Of a stretch of DNA of 64,000 nt, positions 1-13,532 are shown in pieces. Under the pieces are notes generated by a model. That model did not search any database. It was not told the origin of the DNA and saw only the letters and a program-made list of their open reading frames with translations. Source of the stretch: Drosophila pseudoobscura (Eukaryota; Arthropoda; Insecta; Diptera; Drosophilidae); the NCBI RefSeq assembly GCF_009870125.1, contig NC_046680.1, positions 11,904,001 through 11,968,000 of the forward strand, written 5' to 3'. Within the stretch, counting starts at the first letter, position 1; every line of letters begins with the position of its first letter. A program made the translations under genes and the position numbers.

Positions 1-123
1 GGCATTGATCACAGACTGCGATGCCGAAGATCATCTCCTGATATCATCCTTCAAGCATTAGGAAACGCAAGAGCTCAAAAGAGGATTTTAGATTTAGTTA
101 AAAAGACGAAAGTTTACATTTAA
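1..123 (+). other. possible C-terminal tail of an upstream gene
   Basis: An open frame runs from the window edge to a TAA at about 121-123 (about 40 residues, basic). A second frame gives 19 residues ending in a TAG at about 58-60. Either could be the end of a plus-strand gene converging on arr. No family is recognised, and the segment may simply be non-coding. AT-rich sequence follows immediately, with an AATAAA at about 300. Confidence 0.2.
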
Positions 124-1080
124 AAATATTGTTTGTTGTATATTCTTTTGTTACACTTAACTTTCGCTAAAATTACCTATAAATATGATATTTATTGTTG
201 TTTAATTATTGATTAAAAAATACACACAAGTCGTATGAATAACTGGCTATTCATTTGTTTTATCTACGAATAAGTCATAGACGATATATAGGATAAACAA
301 TAAAACACACACTACTGAGGCACTTTTTGGTGTTTATAACGATTAAGAAGACATTTCATTTCGTTCATTACATTTGTAGTTGCGCACTTGTCCTTCCGCT
401 GTTGCTTACCTCCACGAAAGTATCAACTATTTACACTTGCCAACTAAATATTAAAGTAAGTCTCCAAGTGGTAAATGCTTTCGGATCATCGGTTCAAATT
501 GTTTGTAGATACGATGACGGTTTTTGTGAAATTTCTGGTTTTGTTTTTCGTTTGTTCTCAGAAAATTTGGCACTCGGAATTTTAAAATTTGTTATCTTAT
601 CAAATACTGTACTCGTATCGTATCGTATATGTATCGTATCGTATCTAGGATCTATGGCTAATAGCTAATAATTGCATTTCGCTTACAAAAATGTATTGCA
701 GTCTATTGTTGGCGCGTATCTTTATGATGCATTGTACTGCAATCTATTTCGGTATCTGGCAAAATGAAACTTAACGAGATCGAGAAGGTCCTCCTCAGGC
801 ATTTACACCGCCCCGGCCGGCTCGGGGGACGGGACGGCACAGGACGGTGGGAGCTCTTTAAACTAAGATTAAAAATAGTTAAAGCCTTAAATGACCAAAT
901 GATAAACACATACATATTTACAAAAAAACACCTTACAGAAAGTAGAATTGTGAAAATTAAGTTAAATTAAATTACAGATTAAAACACTCCTCCTCCCATC
1001 CTCCATCCATCCGTACGTATAATGATATGCTACTCCATTTCCGTTCCATCGCAATCCATTTAAATGTAAATCTCAAAACG
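124..1080. other. intergenic / probable arr 3' UTR
   Basis: AT-rich, non-coding sequence between the window's left edge and the arr stop codon. It contains a short tandem of the 10-mer-like CGTATCGTAT pattern near 615-645 and a GC-rich island near 805-850. Since arr is on the minus strand and ends at 1081, the right part is probably its 3' UTR. No open frame here looks like a real gene. Confidence 0.5.
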
Positions 1081-4000
1081 TTACGTAAAACCTCGACTGG
1101 GTGACTGTACAGGCGATGGAGGCGGCGGCAGTGGAGAGAAGTACGTGGAGCTCCTCGACGACGGCGATGGCGGACAGGAGGACTCTGGTACGATGCGCAC
1201 ATCGCTGTGGTAGTGCGAGCGCGGCGTTGGCGGCGGCGGATATGGCTCGCTGTCGTATCCGTACTGCAGGCAGGCGGCAGTCGAGCTAGACGAGTGCTTG
1301 GTGGCTCCGCCGTTGCTGTTATTGCTATTCGATTTGCTCGTGTAATTGGAGTCGGACTCGTCGCAGATGTCCGTGGAGCAGGGCGTGGGCGGTGGCGGCT
1401 GATTGATGATCTTGTAGTGCCTGTACGGGCGCCGCGACCGGGTGGCCGGCGAGGGCGGTGGATTGATGGGATACGCCACCATGCTACTGCCATTCGTGGT
1501 GGAGCTGGAGGCCCCCGTGATGTGATTGCGGTCATACGAGTTCATGCTGTTCCGCGAGTTGAGCGTCGACATGCGCACCGCATCCGCCACGGAGGCAATC
1601 TTGGACACGCGCTGCGACTTGCTGAGCGTCGAGGGCGACAACGGATCCGAGGCCTGGTCGTCCTTTGGCTCTGTGCGGCTCTTGCCGATGCGAGTGCGGC
1701 AAAACTGCAGCAGATAGACAATCGAGAATATAGTTATCATGGTGGCCCCGATCAGTATCATGAATGCCCGCTTGTCCGAGGCGGGGGCCATGCGACGCTG
1801 CAGGCAAATGTCGGGCGACTCGTCCGCTCCATCGGCACAGTTCTCCCAGCCATCGCAGAGCAGGGCGGCCGATATGCAAAGCTGTGGAAAGGTGGGGCAG
1901 CATATAGTTAGCTTGAGAAGTTAGCCAGGCATCGTATCTTTCCACTCACCTTGTTGATGGGACACTGGAACTCCCCTGGCCGCTTGCAGCAGTCGGCCTC
2001 ATCGTGGCCGTTGTCACAGTTGGTGGTACCATCGCAGACCAGGGCCTTGTCGATGCACTCGCCGGACTGGCAGCTGAACTGATCCGCCCGGCAGGTGGGA
2101 CAGCCCACCTCGTCCGACTTGTCCGGGCAGTCCTTTTGGCCGTCACAGCGCCAGGAGGCGGGTATGCAGTCCTTGTTCATGTCACTGTTGCCCGCCACTG
2201 GGGCCGCGCACGTGAAATGGTCTGGCCCACAGGCCGGATATGCGCCGCAGTTCTCCTTGTCCTCCAGCAGCATCAGATGCTTGGGGCACGAGCAGACGTC
2301 GCGCGTGCTGCGCGCCACACCCTCCCCGCTGGCTATGCAGATGTGGGAGCACTTGGTGCGACTGTGCAGACACGTGTGATTGCGCAGCACCTTCGCATCC
2401 GGTGTCCACACGGCCCGGATGTCGGTGATCTGCGGCAGACGCTGCAGCTCCGCGGAACGACGCTCGCCGTTGACAGTGATCCGCTCCACGCCGGTCTTGT
2501 CGTCCAGCCAGTACACAAATCCCCCCAAGGCGGCAATGTTGATCACCTGCGAGATGTGCATGGAAACGAGGGTTTTCCTGCGGAGAGGGAACACATGGGG
2601 ATTACACGTGTGTCCAGAGGGTCGCCACATTCGAAGGCTTACTTGTTCTTTCCATTGATGTCTATCACATCGATTCGCTTGCCATGGGCGTAGTAGATCA
2701 TATCGGACTGCTGGTCCAGGGCCAGCGCCGTGACTCCTTCCAGCTTGTAGGCCAGCTCCACGCGCTCATTGCCATCGACGCGGGCCCGAATGATGGCCTG
2801 ATGGCTGCCGACATCTGTCCAGAAGAGCAGGCGCTTCATGGCGTGCACGGCAATGTTGCGAGGCTTCTCCGAGTCCCCGGTATCGATGACGCCGACGGAT
2901 TCGCCCAGGAAGCTGAAAGAGGCAACGTTTTATGAACACAATTGTGGGATTTGGAGGGGGAGAGATTCACCTGGTCACGTTGATGCTGTTGGAGTAGGAG
3001 CAGGTCCAGAAGAGCAGCCGCCCAATGATGTCGATGGCAATGTCGAACGGCTGGCCGGAGTTGGCCAAGAGGCTCACCTTTGTGCCATTTGCCAGAGAGC
3101 GCTTGATGCTGTGACTCCTGCCTTCGATCTGGGGGAAGTAAAAGAAGCATTAGGGATACAGGGGGATACCGGGCTGCTAATCTCCTCTGCTGATCCTCCT
3201 TACCCAGTAAATGTAATGCGAGATCGGATCATAGTCCACGGCTCGGATATTCTTGCCGGACACCGGCAGCGGCACATTCGGGCAGTCTGTCGTGTTCGGC
3301 AGCAGTCGGCCGAAGCTGTTCCTCTGGCTGAAGATGATGTAGTTCTTGGGCGGGATGCAGGAGACCCCGTCCTTGGCCAGCTGGTAGTGGGTGGGGCAGG
3401 CACAGGTCATGCCCCGTCTGCCGGGCTGGGCCAGGCACAGGTGGGAGCAGCCCCCGTTGTTGATCTTGCACGCATTGGCCCCCACCTGTCGCTTGTCGTT
3501 GAACACCAGCAGCGAGGTGATGTACGTCATGCCCGAGTGGACGAGACTGCGGTTCTCGCCCGTCGTCTTGTGCACCCGCTCAATGTCGCCGGTGTTCCAG
3601 TCGCTCCAGTAGACGTAGTCCTGGTACAGGGAAACCGCGTACGGCTCGTCGGTGTCGCTGCCCACCAGTATCTGGCGCTTCTTGCCATCCCAGTCGGCGC
3701 TCTCTATCTTCGCGGGCCGCGACTGGGTGGCCCAGTAGAGGCGTCTCGTCTCCTGGTCGAATGTGAGCCCCGCCGCATGGTTGGCTCCCGCCACGATGGT
3801 TTGCAGCTCGGATCCGTCCATCGTGGCACGCCGTATGGAGTCCGAGGGCGACTCTGTCCAGTACATGTAGCCGCGACGCGGCTCGAGGACCAGGGACCTG
3901 GGCTCCTCCACACCCTTCCACAAGAGCACGCGCCGACTGCTGCCATCCAGGCGGGCGACCTCGATGCGTCGGGCCTCCGCATCGGACCAGTAGATGTTGC

Positions 4001-6223
4001 TGCCCAGCCAGTCGACGGCGATGCCGTCGGGCCCAATCAGCCCCGAGTCCACGATCCGCTGCACGTAGGAGCCGTTGAGGAAGGCCCGGAAGATGCACTT
4101 GGTCTTCTGGTCCGTCCAGTAGATGCGCCGCTCCGCCACCGACACGTCCAGGGCGTGCGCGTCGCGCACATCCTTGAAGGGTATCCGCTCGTCGTTGTGG
4201 TTGCCCTCGTTGTACTCGATCGAGATGCGGCCAATGTGCTCCTGGCGCGAGAACAGCAGGAAGGCGGCGGGCACCACGCAGGTCCGCTTGTCGTTGGCCA
4301 GCTCGTAGTCGATGGCACAGCGACAGACGTAGTCACGGGGCCGGTTCAGGCAGAGGTGCGAGCAGCCCCCGTTCCCCACGGCACACGCATTCTGTCCCCT
4401 CACCTCCCGCAGGCGGGTCACCTTGAGGCCCATAAGGTCGGGATACTGGTCCACGACCACTATCCGATTGTTGCCCGTGATCTTGTGGGCCCGGTCGATG
4501 GAGCGCCGCTGCCAGTCCGTCCAGTACAGGTAGTCGTCCAGGATGCTCAGCCCGAACAGGTGCTTCAGGTTGTCGCTGATCACCACGCGCCGGTCGGAGC
4601 CGTCCATGTTGGCCACCTCGATCTTGTCGGTCTTGCCGTCGCACCAGTAGATCGTCTTGGCCACGATGTCCAGGGCGATGCCGTTCGGCCAGCCCAGATT
4701 CTCGGAGACGAGCACCACCCGCTCGGAGCCATCGAGGGAGGCCCGTTCCACCTTCGGCTTGCGCTCGTTCCAGTCGCTCCAGAACATCCAGCCCAGCGAG
4801 GGGGCCACGGCAATGGCTCGCGGTTCCTCCAGGTGCTCGTAGATGAGCACCTTGCGGGCCGTGCCGTCCAGGCGGCACACCTCGATGCGGTCCGTCACCG
4901 TGTCCGTCCAGTAGAGGTTGCGGGCCAGCCAGTCGAGTGCCAGGCCGTCGGGATGGCGCACCTCGGAGGTGACAAAGTCGGTCACAGCCGTGCCGTCTGC
5001 CCGCGCCCGCCTGATCGTGTAGGCCTCGACGTCCGACCAGTAGATGTGCTCCTCCACGGGGTCGTAGTCGATGGCAATCGCATACTTGACCCTGCCCAGG
5101 GGCAGCGGGAAGATCGTGTAGTCCGGCGAGTCCAGGGAGATCTTGCTGATCTGCGTCCGCTGCACAATGAACAGCATCTCCTGGGAGCCGTTGGCGCAGC
5201 TGTTCCCGCTGACCAGCTTGACGCCCGTCGGGCAGGCGCAGCTGTAGCCCTGCGGATTGGTGGCCAGCAGGCACAGGTGCGAGCAGTTGCCGTTGTTGTG
5301 GGCACAGGGGTTGTCCTCGTACGGCTGGAGCGACGCGTCCCAGGCGCGCACCGAGTTCGGGGCCTTGGGCGTGTCGATCAGCTCCTTCAGCTCGCGCGTC
5401 TGCAGGTCGAGGGCGTTCAGGGAGCCCCGCTGCCAGTCCGTCCAGTACAGGCGGTTGTCGAAGTACGTAAGGCTGAAGGGGTACTTCAGGTTGTTGACTA
5501 TCGTCCGGCGGTTGCTGCCGTCCAGCTTCATCACGTCGATGAACCGATTGTTGCCGTCCGTCCAGTAGATGAGGTCGCTTTTGAGGTCCACGGCCAGGCC
5601 GTTCGGCCAGAACACGTTGTCCTTCACGAGGGTCATGCGCGACAGGGGGTCCCCGTCCATGCTGGCCCGCTCGATCTTCGGGTACTCGCCCCAGTCCGTC
5701 CAGATGAGCAGCCGCTTGCCGGGCACCACGGCCACGGCCCGCGGCTGGTCCAGCTCCGTCCAGAACAGTACCTTCTGGTACTTGCCGTCCAGAGAGGCCA
5801 CCTCGATGCGGTTCTTCTCGCCGTCCGTCCAGTAGATCTTGTCCGTATACCAGTCGATGGCCAGGCCCTCGGGCTTGTCCAGCCCCGTCGATATCACAGT
5901 TTGCTTCGGCGCCTTCGACAGCGGCAGCAGCGCGGAGGCGTTCGTCTGCGCGCACTCGATGATCTCCCGGCCGCAATCCGTCCAGCAGACCAGATTCTTA
6001 GCATAGTAAAAGTCAATGGCCATGGCCTCGGCCAGATCCCTCACCAGCACGTCGATCTGCGGTCCCCCCGTCGGCCGGGTTATGTTCGCCACCTGTATAT
6101 CGTGCCTCGTCGTGAACAGCAGCGTCGCTGGCGTGTTGATGAATGCATTCGAGGACGAGGACAACGACGACGACGACGATGACGATGAGCTGGACACCAG
6201 CGACGAGGAGATGGGTCCATGCA
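1081..6223 (-). CDS. arr: arrow, LRP5/6 Wnt co-receptor (main exons; first coding exon not located)
   Basis: Single-pass receptor that binds Wg with Frizzled and, when phosphorylated, recruits Axin. Exons in transcript order are 6223-3204, 3128-2971, 2912-2643, 2577-1950 and 1881-1081; all have GT-AG borders and matching phases and give about 1625 residues. Four YWTD propellers alternate with EGF-like modules (cysteine clusters such as CSHLCL). Three LDLa modules follow, the third split by the last intron. Then comes one membrane helix (about 1690-1755) and a tail with five PPP(S/T)P-type motifs ending at TAA 1081-1083. Near the N-terminus of the visible part is a polyserine stretch. The acceptor at 6223 is in phase 1, so an upstream exon carrying the start and signal peptide is missing; the family length (about 1,680 in D. 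melanogaster) suggests about 40-60 residues. Identity is very sure, the 5' end is not. Confidence 0.95.
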
Positions 6224-7493
6224 CTGCAAGTAGACAAGGGAGAACAAATATGAAATGGGTTTAGTCAGCAGCAATGACGAAGCCCGCCTGTGTTTGCACT
6301 CGTGGGGGCGAGCCCCCAGCTGCAGCTGCCTGCACGTGGGTTGGGGCGTGGAACAAATTGCGAATTTCTAGCACCGAAGCGGGAATTACCCTCATAGATT
6401 GCACCTTCTGATGCCCTGAGATAAAGAACAAACGCCACAAAGTGGCATTACTGCGTCTTGCGTTAGGCAAACAGCTGATTTCTGCGATCAGCTGTGCTTG
6501 GGTGCAGGCCGATAGATGTAGGCGATAGTTGAGCTTGGTAGTCGAGCGACAGCCACTACGGCATTACGTTCACGCAATCGACTCTGGCAGTGATCACACA
6601 GTTCGCGTGCAGAAAAGCCAGAATTTCAATGGATTTCCAAGACAATTGTTGAGCTTTTCCGCTTTTCCGATTTGACCCAAAACGGGAGGAAGGCGAGACT
6701 TGGTGGAGAACACCCAGTCAGTCGGGAAGGAAGGCTGGCTGGCTGTCAGGAGGCACGGCACTCGTGTGCCCCCTCAAGGGTGGGAATTGCTTGCTTGGGT
6801 GCCAGTTCAGATGCCGTCAAGCGTGAATGCTTGCTGTGCCCCCACCGCCCCCCAAGCAGGATTAATGTGCCAAGTGGGACACACGTATATTACAATCGAA
6901 TATAGGAATGAAAATAACATCGTATCATTGCGGGAATCCCTACTACTTTGAGGTTACACAACCACAAATCGATAAATCCACAAATATGCACTGTAATCCC
7001 CGATCTCCAGAGCGATGATGATGCTGGCACTTTTCTTAAATCCTTGCATTTCATTCACTTTTTGTACGCTCCCTCCCCAGACTGGAGGCAGTGAAGCGTC
7101 GAGGAATCAACCAACATCATTACCAACATCCACACACAGAACAGACAGAGCAGACAAGGCAGACAGACTCCTCCATCCAGATGGAGTCGAGTACCGCGGC
7201 AGCAGTCCCCCGCACTCGAGACGGAGACGGATATAGAGATGGAATGGAGACTGCTCTGCTCTGCTCTGCTCCTCATTCAAACTTGGGAAAATATTTTAAT
7301 TATTAATGTATAAAGCACGGGGGTTGGATGGAGGGTGGGGGTGGATACGGGGATACGGCTACGGATGCGCATGTGAATAGTGCTGCCGACGATTGGCATC
7401 TCAGCTCTGCTGTGGTTTGTGGCAAAATGGCATAATTCGGATGACCGAGTCGGCAATTTTAACGCCGCCGCACAGGTCGGTTACGGATCCTGA

Positions 7494-7545
7494 ACCTGGA
7501 GAAACAGGAGCAGGAGCAGGAGCAGGAGTAGGAGCAAGAACAACA
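7494..7545. repeat. simple repeat (CAGGAG-like)
   Basis: A run of CAGGAG hexamers (7504-7533) in the presumed arr intron; a CTCCTG version occurs at about 7918-7939 in the opposite sense. Low-complexity sequence only. Confidence 0.6.
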
Positions 7546-8663
7546 GTTAAATGCTAAATGAGTGCAAGTGCTGTTATTGTTGGGCAACAGAAATGGGCGG
7601 GGGAACGGAATAGAATGGGATTCGGAATGGGGAAACTTTGGCTTATCCGGCGGGAGGTGGGTGGCGGGTGGCGGCCGGGGCCAGTGGCCACTGGCAGTGG
7701 CAGTGGCAGGATGTTGCCACTCTGCTGCCTCTAACCAACACTGGCAGCACTTGAGCACGACTGGCGCTGCGAGTGGTGGAATTATGGCCAGCTACAGTGT
7801 GGAGTGGAGGTGGCGGCTGTCTCCGCTCTACGTTGCACTAGTTGCAACGGAAGTTGCAGCTATTTAAATGTGTCCGAGGGCTGGGGGCAGGCCGTAGTCA
7901 GCCATCCGTGGGGTATGCTCCTGCTCCTGCTCCTGCTCCAGCCTTCTTTTCCTGTCGCTCTAGTTGTTGTTGTTCACTTTTCGTATTCGTATTCGTATTC
8001 GTCCATCCGTTGTTATTTTTTTCTTCTTGTTGGCAAGGACAGAGTGCGGTTAGAATTTCGTGTGTGTGGGTGGGTGTGGCTTCACTGTCATAAAAAACAG
8101 AGTTCTTCCACACTGGCACATAAATTTTGATCGAAATATATCCTTCCATTCGGTCTCACAAGCGAAACAAATTACATGTCCGATGCATGATTGCCACACA
8201 TTGATGTGGCATTTGAATCTGGCTGGCAACAGGGGCACACTGGAAGCAGTGCTCATGGAATGAAATGCTTTTTTATAGACCTACTTTTACACAATAATTC
8301 TAAGCCCCATTGCAACCATTCCTACATTGATGCTCGGTCCCACGAAACCAGAAACAAAATACATGTCGTGGGCATGACTGTTTCGCACAGTGTGCTCCAG
8401 AAGTTCGCTGCTTCCCACGCGCCATAATTAATTTCGCTCATGAATAATTTTTCATTAAATGTGTGGAAGCAGGCAGCAGTGCCGGACGGGGGCTAAAGTT
8501 ACGCTGAAAATAGCCGCATTGAAAGGAGCAAATGTTCCTTACATTTTCCCTGTCATTCCCCTCCTTACCCGTTTCCTTCACGTTTTCAGAAGAGTACGAA
8601 TACGAGCATGTTGCATGCCAGTGCCATTCATAATCCAATTGAAAAATAAATGTACAAACGGAT

Positions 8664-8685
8664 GAGAGAGAGAGAGAGAGAGAGA
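8664..8685. repeat. (GA)n microsatellite
   Basis: Uninterrupted GA dinucleotide run of about eleven units in non-coding DNA. Confidence 0.9.
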
Positions 8686-9141
8686 CAGAGCACGGAGTGG
8701 CTTCCGCCTGGAGGCAAAAAGGCATGAAAGAACTGAACTTGAATTGTGGCAAATGCAGAGGCAACCCTCAGCCATCGTCCGTTAAGGATGCCCAGGGCGA
8801 GGAGTCTCCTCCAGCTGAGTGTTCAATCATTTCTGCTCGAGGAATGCTTTCTATCAATTAGTCGCACCTCCACGACACTTCCACGGCACACCATCAGCAT
8901 CAACATCATCATCATCATCATCCACATCGTAAAAAGAGGAAACAATGACAGGAGAGTGGCCAAATGCAATTCCCGCCCAGTAAATGAAGTTAGCAAGCAG
9001 CCAGCCAGCCATGGCCACCCGATGGGTGCGGAGAGCTGTCTCTCCCGTGCTAAAAGTTTCCATTAGGTTCCCATTTCACACACACACTCGCCGGGGGAAG
9101 AGCAGCAGCTCTTTCGTACACTTTTGTAATTACAAGACACT

Positions 9142-9183
9142 GGCTTCCTGGGCTCCCTGGGCTTCCTGGGCTCCCTGGGCTCC
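9142..9183. repeat. short tandem repeat, unit about 10 bp
   Basis: Four near-identical copies of a CTCCCTGGGC / TTCCTGGGC unit. Confidence 0.75.
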
Positions 9184-10204
9184 GGTCTAAAGTTTCAGCA
9201 ATCTCAGGTTCTACTCGTAGCAGCCGCAAAACTTATTCATTGCTTCGTCAATCGTCAATCAGGCGTTGACATGCAAGTTCCGCCCTAATGCAGAGACAGC
9301 AGGCCAGGTTCGAATCTAACAAGAGTAGAAAAGGGAGAGGGAGAGGGAGCTGGAGCTACACTACACACCAAAAAAAAGAAGAAGAACAAACCCAAAACCA
9401 AAGCCCAACGAAAGAAAGCAATTTTGTGAAAATGTTGGTGGTTTCTGTTCTGTATTCTTTTTCTTTTACCATACAACACGAAGGAAACATGAGAACAACA
9501 TAACAAGGCACACGAGAAAATAAAAGGGAAAAGATAAAAATGCAAAGATACAAAAGGTAGTTCCAGTCTCGGTCTTAGTCAAGGGATCCCAGCCAGGCAG
9601 CCAGCCAGCCATCCAGGCAGCCAGGCATCCAACCAGCAGCTTCAGCTTCTCGTTCACTCATTTAAATTATCAACACGAAGAGGGAAGCGAATGAATGCTG
9701 CATGTTCTGGCAGCGACCAAAAGGCACCTCCACACAGAAGGCGGCCCGAGAAGGCAGGTGGAAGGTGGAGCTCCAGCAGTGGAGAGACTCTGGCGAATCC
9801 ACTTAACTTCAAGTTAACACATATGCTTGGTTGCCTGCCCTGTCTGCCTGCCTTGGTTGCCTGCCCTCCTGCCTGCGTAAGATAGTAATAATCATCCCAA
9901 TGATGATCAGCAACCAAGTTTGTTTTCTCTCTGTGTCGTGCATTCGTGATGCTTTTTTGCGTTGCTGTTCCTTTTCAAGTTTTACCAAATTGTTAATGGT
10001 TATCAAAGGAGGGCAAGGGGAGGAACGGGGGCAAGGGGAGGCCTTCCGCGGAAATTTCTGTTTTGGTTGAATCCGAAAGAATCCACCAAGGCGGCTAACG
10101 ATGCTCCATATCAGCGATGACGCCCGACTCAATACATGTCGTGTACATGACTGCACGTTGAGAGAGAGGAAGGCCTTGCGTAGCCACTGCAAATTGATAA
10201 TAAA

Positions 10205-10247
10205 CAGATCTGATCCAGATCCTGATCCAGATCCAGATCCAGATCCT
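10205..10247. repeat. GATCCA tandem repeat
   Basis: Six or so copies of the hexamer GATCCA with one GATCCT variant, in the presumed arr intron. Confidence 0.85.
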
Positions 10248-10540
10248 AGCGTTCCAGGACGCTCCCCACATATCTAGTCTACCGGCTGTTGTGCCAGCCC
10301 TGGTTGGGGCTCTGCCCAACCCTGGCAGAGCTTTAATTTAAAACCGAAATCAGTGAAACGAAAATGTTCACACACCTACTTTAAAATGTAATCGCCGCGT
10401 GCTGTTGATGGAGCGGATGAGGATGAGGATGGAAAATGTTGGTGGTGGAGGTGTAGGGGGTACGGGTACCCCTGTCTGCTCAACCGATATGACAACTGGC
10501 CATTAACGTTAAAATAAATACGCTACACGCCTGGCCCGGG

Positions 10541-10580
10541 CCCTGCCCCTGCCCCAGCCCCAGCCCCAGCCCCAGCCCCG
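10541..10580. repeat. CCCCAG tandem repeat
   Basis: CCCTGC units grade into CCCAGC units. A related tract lies at about 14008-14047. Confidence 0.85.
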
Positions 10581-11932
10581 ATGGAGCCGATGGAGACGGC
10601 CCAGAGAGACCATAATGATTATGTTGCTGACAGCAAAGAGCCGGACGGAGCAGAGTGGAGCCAACGCTGATGGCAAGCGATGGAGCGTTGAATAAGAAAA
10701 ATCAACAAACCACAAATCGGGAGGGAGACGACGAGCATCGGAGACGGATGTGGATGTGGATGTAGATGTTGTGGATGTGTTGTTGTGTGGATGCGGGCAA
10801 AAATGCAAAATAATCTCTCTGTGGCGCAGACCAAAATGGAAATCAACGTGTTCGTGTTGCTTGGCTTGTCCTGGGCATGAAAAATAGTGAGTAGCAACTA
10901 GCGTTTCGAATTTTGATGGCATGTCTGGGGCCTGGGCGCTGGGGGGACCCGGGCTTGCGTTCGTCTCGTATCAACACATCGGAGAGAGAGCGGACAACAC
11001 CGTTCACTGAAAACATTTAAAGCGTTAAACATAAACATGAAAGAGGCGTCTGATTGGTTATGCGACATCCAGAGACTCCAGGCTCACAAAACATTAAGAA
11101 AATGGCTTCAAAATTGGCTTTGCTGTACACTTTTTGTGTGTGTGGGCACACTTAAGTGCAGAGTGTGACCACCCCGCCACCCAGAGAAAATTACATTAAA
11201 TTACAACAGTGCTGTAAAATGATAAAAGGTCCGGTGCAGCAGCATCAAGAATTTTGACCATCGCAAGACGTTATTATTTGGAAATTTATGCCAAAACCAG
11301 GAAATGCAGACCGTCAGCCCTCGTCCTGCATCCAGCGCTGGGCCCACTTATCAGGCAAACATCATCAACTCAACAATACCCATACCCTCCAGAGGAGTAC
11401 CCGAACACTCCTCCCTCGCTCCCTCCCCTCCTCCCGGAGGAACTTGTGCTGCAGCTGTGCCTTGCCCAAAGAGGAAACTGCAATTGGGGGCCCAAAAGGG
11501 AAGCACAGAGGCAGAGAGGGGGAGGAGCAGGAGCCAAGCAGGAGCTGGAGGCATTCGTGGGCTGGCGTTTTGTTTCTGTTTTGCCATTGTTTTGGTTCTG
11601 CCTCTGCCTCTGCCTCTGCCTTGGTTCATGTTTTATTTAAAATCTTCAACATTTTATTACAATGGGGCGGTGGACGAACGGTCGGACGATTGCGATTCTT
11701 GCCATTTGCTTGATGGAACATTTAAATATGCAGATGGATATGGACAAGGCTACAAAAAAAAACCCTCCACGCAGAAATGTGTGCAGAGATCTGGCAACGC
11801 AGATGGGCTTTTGGGTTCGGGTCCGGAACCAGCAATCACGACGGAGACGTGCCCGGACCGAAAAAAATAAAGTCATGAACTTTATTTTCTCTCAACTCGT
11901 TAGCATCAACACCCATTCCATTCCATTTCGTT

Positions 11933-12043
11933 CCATTCCCTGCCGCTCCCGTCTCACATCCCATTCCATTCCTTACCGCTCCCGTCTCACATCCCATTCC
12001 ATCCCATTCCCTGCCGCTCCCGTCCCACATCCCATTCCATTCC
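11933..12043. repeat. minisatellite, about 35-41 bp unit, three copies
   Basis: Three imperfect copies of a unit built from CATTCCCTGCCGCTCCC followed by GTCTCACATCC, joined by ATTCC pentamers. Copies differ by a few substitutions and by the number of CATTC pentamers. No coding meaning in any frame. Confidence 0.8.
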
Positions 12044-13488
12044 ACTCCGCCCGCCCGCTCGCTCCTCCTCTCACTCTCTCTCACCACTGGGAACCCCTCT
12101 CGACGAAACGACATTAACTCGCACAGCATGCAATTTGCACGTTCGGAAAGACTTGCCAAAACTCCACTCGTTCACGCTTTGAGGGAACGATGGGGCGACG
12201 GACTGAGGGGGGGACAAAGACAACGTTGGAGGGATATGCTACAGGGATTCAGCAGCAGCAACAGCAACGAAAAGCATTCCCTAAATTGGTGCCACACAGA
12301 GCCCTGGACCAGAGAGCGTTGTGGTGGAGGAATCGTGCCAAAACTGTTGAAAATGTTGCACAAACGATTGGGTTTGTTATCTTTTGCAAAAGGAAAACGT
12401 GCTGTGGCCCCCAACAGAAGAGAAAACAGGAGAAGGAAACACACACAGACAACACGGAAAAGGCGCAGACATGCAGCAAACTCTGCCCCAAAGATGCTGA
12501 CGGCCGAGATGCCGAATGCAATTCCGAAGAGTCAAAGTCTACGTTCCCCATTCCCATTCCGCTCCATCTATCACACCCGCCGCATCTCTGTTCCCCATTC
12601 CGCTGTTCTGGTGGGAGGCGTTTTTCGAAAATATTTCTTCAGCTCATTGGTATCCCGCCTCCAGGGCCTTCAAATCGAGTGGGCTATCGAGCCAGGCTCC
12701 TCTCAACGAGCTTCTCAGAGAGATCTCTCGAGATGCTCGACAGCATTGGAAACGACAGTGGCCTAAAAGCAAATCGTCGTCGTTAGCCATCCATCCCATC
12801 CATTCCTGTGCTCCCTGCAGACAGTACTCTCTAGTGGGTGGGGGGTGAGGTGTGGAGAGGTCACTGCTGCTGTTGTTGTCATTGGCTGTCGGAGGGGGGG
12901 AGGCCCCCAAAGACATTTGCATCAATTTCAAGTCAAAGGCAGAGGCGCGCAATTTATTCAATGACTTCGAACCGAATAAATGGATATTCGAGAGTGCTTA
13001 TTATGGTTTTATTGAATGGCTTATTATTGGCCTAAAGCCCAGAGCCTAAATCCAGATTCTGTTATTGAAACCTGGAACGGTTCTTTCGTTCTGCTCTCTG
13101 AATCGTCCCGTACATACGGGTGTGTCCCTCAATTAATCTTCAACGGAAACCCGTCCCGAATGGAGCCCAGTCTTCAACAGGCATTGTCTGAGCCTCGACT
13201 CTGTTTTATATACGAATCATTAGGTGGGCTGGAAAGCACTGTATGCATTTGTAGTGCTTGCTTAAAGCGCTTACACGTAAGCACTTCCTAATTAAATACT
13301 TGTCCCAAATACGTGACCACGGTGGCAAGAATGAAATGCAAACGCAGCAGCAGCAGCAGCAAAAGCAGGATACGTACGAGCCTAGTCAGCGAATAATGTG
13401 CTGTGCATCATTATCAGCATTGGAAGCACGGGAGGAACTGGTGGGTGGATGCTCTAGGTGGGGCAGGAGACAGTACCCACATGTCAGC

Positions 13489-13532
13489 AGGCAGGCAGGC
13501 AGCCAGCCAGGCAGGCAGCCAGGCAGGCCTCC
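13489..13532. repeat. CAGG/CAGC tetranucleotide repeat
   Basis: Tandem mixed CAGG and CAGC tetramers; a second CAGC run lies at about 13757-13782. Confidence 0.85.

Noticed and set aside
1207-1911. 234-codon plus-strand frame opposite the arr tail
   Set aside because: Antisense shadow of the arr transmembrane and PPPSP exon; Arg/Gly/Val-rich with no family features.
4333-5976. 547-codon minus-strand frame inside arr
   Set aside because: A shifted frame of the arr exon on the same strand; composition reflects codon bias and it has no domain.
2838-6182. Very long plus-strand open frame (1114 codons) opposite arr
   Set aside because: It is antisense to a clearly real LRP5/6 exon whose GC-rich third positions keep the opposite frame open. 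The product is Val/Gly/Ala/Arg-rich with no domain, and it runs across arr introns.
11254-12786. Overlapping plus-strand frames of 128-212 codons
   Set aside because: They overlap in all three frames, are rich in repeats and have no consistent start, domain or splice pattern. GC-rich intronic DNA explains them.
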